This document shows positions 4,981-6,652 of a DNA stretch of 6,652 bases, one piece after another. Numbering within the stretch: position 1 is the first letter of the stretch; each line of letters begins with the position of its first letter. The notes beneath the pieces are model-generated. The model was not told the origin of the DNA, made no database searches, and saw nothing but the letters and a program-made list of their open reading frames with translations. Source of the DNA: an uncultured Ruminococcus sp. (GTDB lineage: Bacteria; Bacillota; Clostridia; Oscillospirales; Acutalibacteraceae); contig CADCOF010000135.1 of NCBI GenBank assembly GCA_902802975.1, positions 1 to 6,652 on the forward strand, in the 5' to 3' direction. The translations under genes and the position numbers were made by a program.

Positions 4981-5583
4981 ATGAAATTTATAAAAAGAAC
5001 AGCCGCCGCAGTTATTGCAGCAGCTTTGATCATATCACTTGCAGCATGCGGCGCGCAGAGCGGTACGTCCGATAATGACACAGGCACGACGTCTTCCGCA
5101 GCGGTTTCCGCGACTGTCACGCCGTCTGTATCGGCTCCGGAAACCAGCGAAACGGAGTCCACGTCCACCTCCGATTCATCAGCCGAATTGGAACAGATCA
5201 AGAAAGACGCAGATCAAGCGTCCGAACTGATCATGGACGCAATTGATACATACAATATGTACTATAAAAAAGACAAAAGCGAAGAAGAAAGGATCAAAGG
5301 AGAAAAGACATACAACGGTCAAAGTATTGTTCTCGCCACTGTAGCAGATGTATACGCGGAAAACGGCATAGAGTTAACCCAGGATATGTTATCAAAAACA
5401 ATAGACGGCACAAAGTATACTATTTGTTTTGGTAAAATGAATGAAACCGACAAAGCATCTGTTTTCTTGGCAGCTGAGGAAGAAATGAGCAATGCTTCTT
5501 CTGCCTATAATGTCAGAGCAAATGGTACTATCGGTGAAATAGCAAGAACGTTAGATATTTTGGATATTCATTTTGATGATTAA
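4981..5583 (+). CDS. Putative lipoprotein of unknown function
   Basis: I do not recognise this family. From ATG 4981 it is 200 aa. Residues 1-23 form a clear lipoprotein signal: KFIKR, a hydrophobic stretch, then the lipobox LAAC with C23 as the lipidated residue. Residues 24 to about 64 are a low-complexity Ser/Thr/Ala/Glu linker, as in many cell-surface lipoproteins of Gram-positive bacteria. The rest is acidic and looks folded: a probable helix (AELEQIKKDADQASELIMDA), a charged stretch (YYKKDKSEEERIKGEK), then segments including ITYTI-like strand TKYTICFGKM and a C-terminal IGEIARTLDILDIHFDD. It starts 22 bases after folT with its own ribosome binding site and no terminator between, so it is probably co-transcribed with folT. 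ECF transporters do not need a binding lipoprotein, so a role in folate uptake is not implied. The 3' half is more AT-rich than neighbouring genes. Confidence 0.8.
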   Translation: MKFIKRTAAAVIAAALIISLAACGAQSGTSDNDTGTTSSAAVSATVTPSVSAPETSETESTSTSDSSAELEQIKKDADQASELIMDAIDTYNMYYKKDKSEEERIKGEKTYNGQSIVLATVADVYAENGIELTQDMLSKTIDGTKYTICFGKMNETDKASVFLAAEEEMSNASSAYNVRANGTIGEIARTLDILDIHFDD

Positions 5584-5613
5584 GACATTATTCGTTTTTA
5601 ACAGAGTATAAAC

Positions 5614-5664
5614 AAAAGTGGAATTAGCTCTTTTTTGACGCTAATTCCACTTTTAACTTTTTTT
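5614..5664 (+). terminator. Strong intrinsic terminator, probably bidirectional
   Basis: A perfect 15-bp stem, AAAAGTGGAATTAGC/GCTAATTCCACTTTT (5614-5628 with 5640-5654), has an 11-base loop and is followed by AAC and seven Ts (5658-5664). It lies 30 bases after the lipoprotein stop. Read on the - strand, the stem is followed by TTTTGTTT, so it can also end the convergent kinase transcript, whose stop is at 5671-5673. The loop itself contains six Ts. Confidence 0.92.
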
Positions 5665-5670
5665 GTAAGC

Positions 5671-6652
5671 TCACAGTGCTTTGCCGTTTTCGTCTGTGCG
5701 GTGAAGTTCAAACCAGAACACCGAACCCTTCCCCACTTTGCTGAAAACACCGAATTGTGCGTTGTGCAGCTTCAAAACTGTTTTTACAATCGACAAACCA
5801 AGTCCGGTGCCGATTTTTGCGCTTTTGTGAGATTTATCAACTTTGTAATACCGATCCCAGATATTTTTCAGCTTGTCCTGCGGAATTCCGGGGCCGTTGT
5901 CCATCACTTCAATGCGAACCCTGTTGTCGTAGCAAATTTGCCGAACCGTAATCTCTCTGTTGTCGCCTGCGTAATTCACCGCGTTATTCACAAGATTGTA
6001 TATTACTTGAGATATTTTCAGCTCGTCGGCATAAACATAAACGTCCTGATCCTGCTCCAGTGTAAAGATAAATCCGTCCTGCTCTTTAAGCTTATTGTAT
6101 CGCCCGAACATCGTTCTGATTGTTTCGGTAATACAGAATACAGACGCGTCAAGCTTCATTGTTCCGGCTTCGATCTTCGACAAATCGATCAAGTCGTTAA
6201 CAAGGCTTGTAAGTCTCGTTGCCTCGTCAATGATTATCTGAATATTCTCCGGCGTGTTCTCCCCCGGAATATCCCTCATGACTTCGCCGTAGCCTGTTAT
6301 CAGCGTAAGCGGCGTTCGCAGATCGTGCGACACGTTTGCAATAAGGTCCTTCCTCATCTGATCAAGCTGCCTTAGCTCCGACGTCGCATAATTCAATGCC
6401 TCTGCGAGTTGCTGCGCCTCGCGGTATCCGTCCACTTTAAATTCAACATCGTAGTTGCCCACGGCAAGCTCTTTTGCGGAATTTGTCAGATCGGTGATCG
6501 GCTTTGCCAGCAAACGCGCAAATTTATATGTGATAAATATAGAAAGCACCGACACAATTATCATTATGATGCGCAGCTGATACAACAGTGTTAGCTGCGT
6601 GTTTTGTCTTGGAGTGACCACCGACTCAAGCAGCATCAGATAATCATCGCCG
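5671..6652 (-). CDS. Sensor histidine kinase, HAMP-HisKA-HATPase (N-terminus outside the window)
   Basis: C-terminal 326 codons of a membrane histidine kinase that autophosphorylates and passes phosphate to a response regulator. The frame stays open to the window edge, so the true start and most of the extracellular sensor are missing. The first Met in view (6634-6636) is probably internal. Counting from it: end of the sensor region (1-16); membrane helix (about 20-36); HAMP (about 37-90, KPITDLTNSAKELAVGNYD); HisKA with VSHDLRTPL and phosphoacceptor H104 (codon 6325-6327); N box LVNNAVNYA (about 215-223); G1 DNGPGIP (246-252); WDRYYKVD; G2 GTGLGLSIV (276-284). All catalytic motifs are intact. 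The layout is that of a OmpR-class partner kinase (PhoR/ResE/VanS-like). The response regulator gene would lie upstream on the - strand, beyond the window. The signal sensed cannot be told. Confidence 0.95.
   Translation of the reverse strand, partial: GDDYLMLLESVVTPRQNTQLTLLYQLRIIMIIVSVLSIFITYKFARLLAKPITDLTNSAKELAVGNYDVEFKVDGYREAQQLAEALNYATSELRQLDQMRKDLIANVSHDLRTPLTLITGYGEVMRDIPGENTPENIQIIIDEATRLTSLVNDLIDLSKIEAGTMKLDASVFCITETIRTMFGRYNKLKEQDGFIFTLEQDQDVYVYADELKISQVIYNLVNNAVNYAGDNREITVRQICYDNRVRIEVMDNGPGIPQDKLKNIWDRYYKVDKSHKSAKIGTGLGLSIVKTVLKLHNAQFGVFSKVGKGSVFWFELHRTDENGKAL

Noticed and set aside
5635..6375. Long open frame of about 246 codons on the + strand opposite the histidine kinase
   Set aside because: It starts inside the terminator hairpin, has no ribosome binding site and no recognisable domain, and lies wholly opposite a kinase with all catalytic motifs intact. 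It is an antisense shadow.

Overview
The window looks like a chromosomal housekeeping segment from a Gram-positive anaerobe of the class Clostridia, most likely in the Oscillospiraceae/Ruminococcaceae area. The reasons are moderate GC, strong GGAGG-type ribosome binding sites, an ECF-type folate transporter under a tetrahydrofolate (THF) riboswitch, and an mltG-U32 gene order related to the Bacillus yrrL-yrrM-yrrN-yrrO region. The genus cannot be fixed from this stretch alone. No phage, IS transposase, CRISPR array, tRNA or rRNA was seen.

Layout. Bases 1-129 are upstream sequence with a heptamer repeat patch and a weak promoter. Then, on the + strand: a DJ-1/PfpI protein (130-675); 5-formyltetrahydrofolate cyclo-ligase (660-1256), which overlaps it by 16 bases; a 145-bp inverted-repeat element (1238-1382) that carries the stop codon of the cyclo-ligase; the murein transglycosylase MltG (1422-2954); a U32-family Fe-S protein of the tRNA/rRNA hydroxylation type (2970-4187); a THF riboswitch (4205-4335); a FolT-type ECF S component (4341-4958); and an unrecognised lipoprotein (4981-5583). 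A strong hairpin terminator (5614-5664) separates these from a sensor histidine kinase on the - strand (5671 to the window end, N-terminus missing).

How the genes fit together. Two genes concern reduced folates: the cyclo-ligase returns 5-formyl-THF to the active pool, and FolT imports folate under THF feedback. MltG sets glycan strand length during peptidoglycan synthesis at the membrane. The U32 protein probably acts in RNA modification, and its position behind mltG is a known neighbourhood rather than evidence of shared function. The convergent histidine kinase is probably the second gene of a two-component operon whose regulator lies outside the window.

Most unusual points. (1) The THF riboswitch has a readable switching model, with mutually exclusive anti-sequestor and Shine-Dalgarno sequestor hairpins, plus an apparent extra hairpin in the aptamer. 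(2) The structured inverted-repeat element at 1238-1382 extends into the 3' end of the cyclo-ligase gene. (3) MltG has a charged insertion with two tandem YDEDGNV repeats just before its catalytic motif. I did not find convincing evidence of a wholly new multi-gene system.
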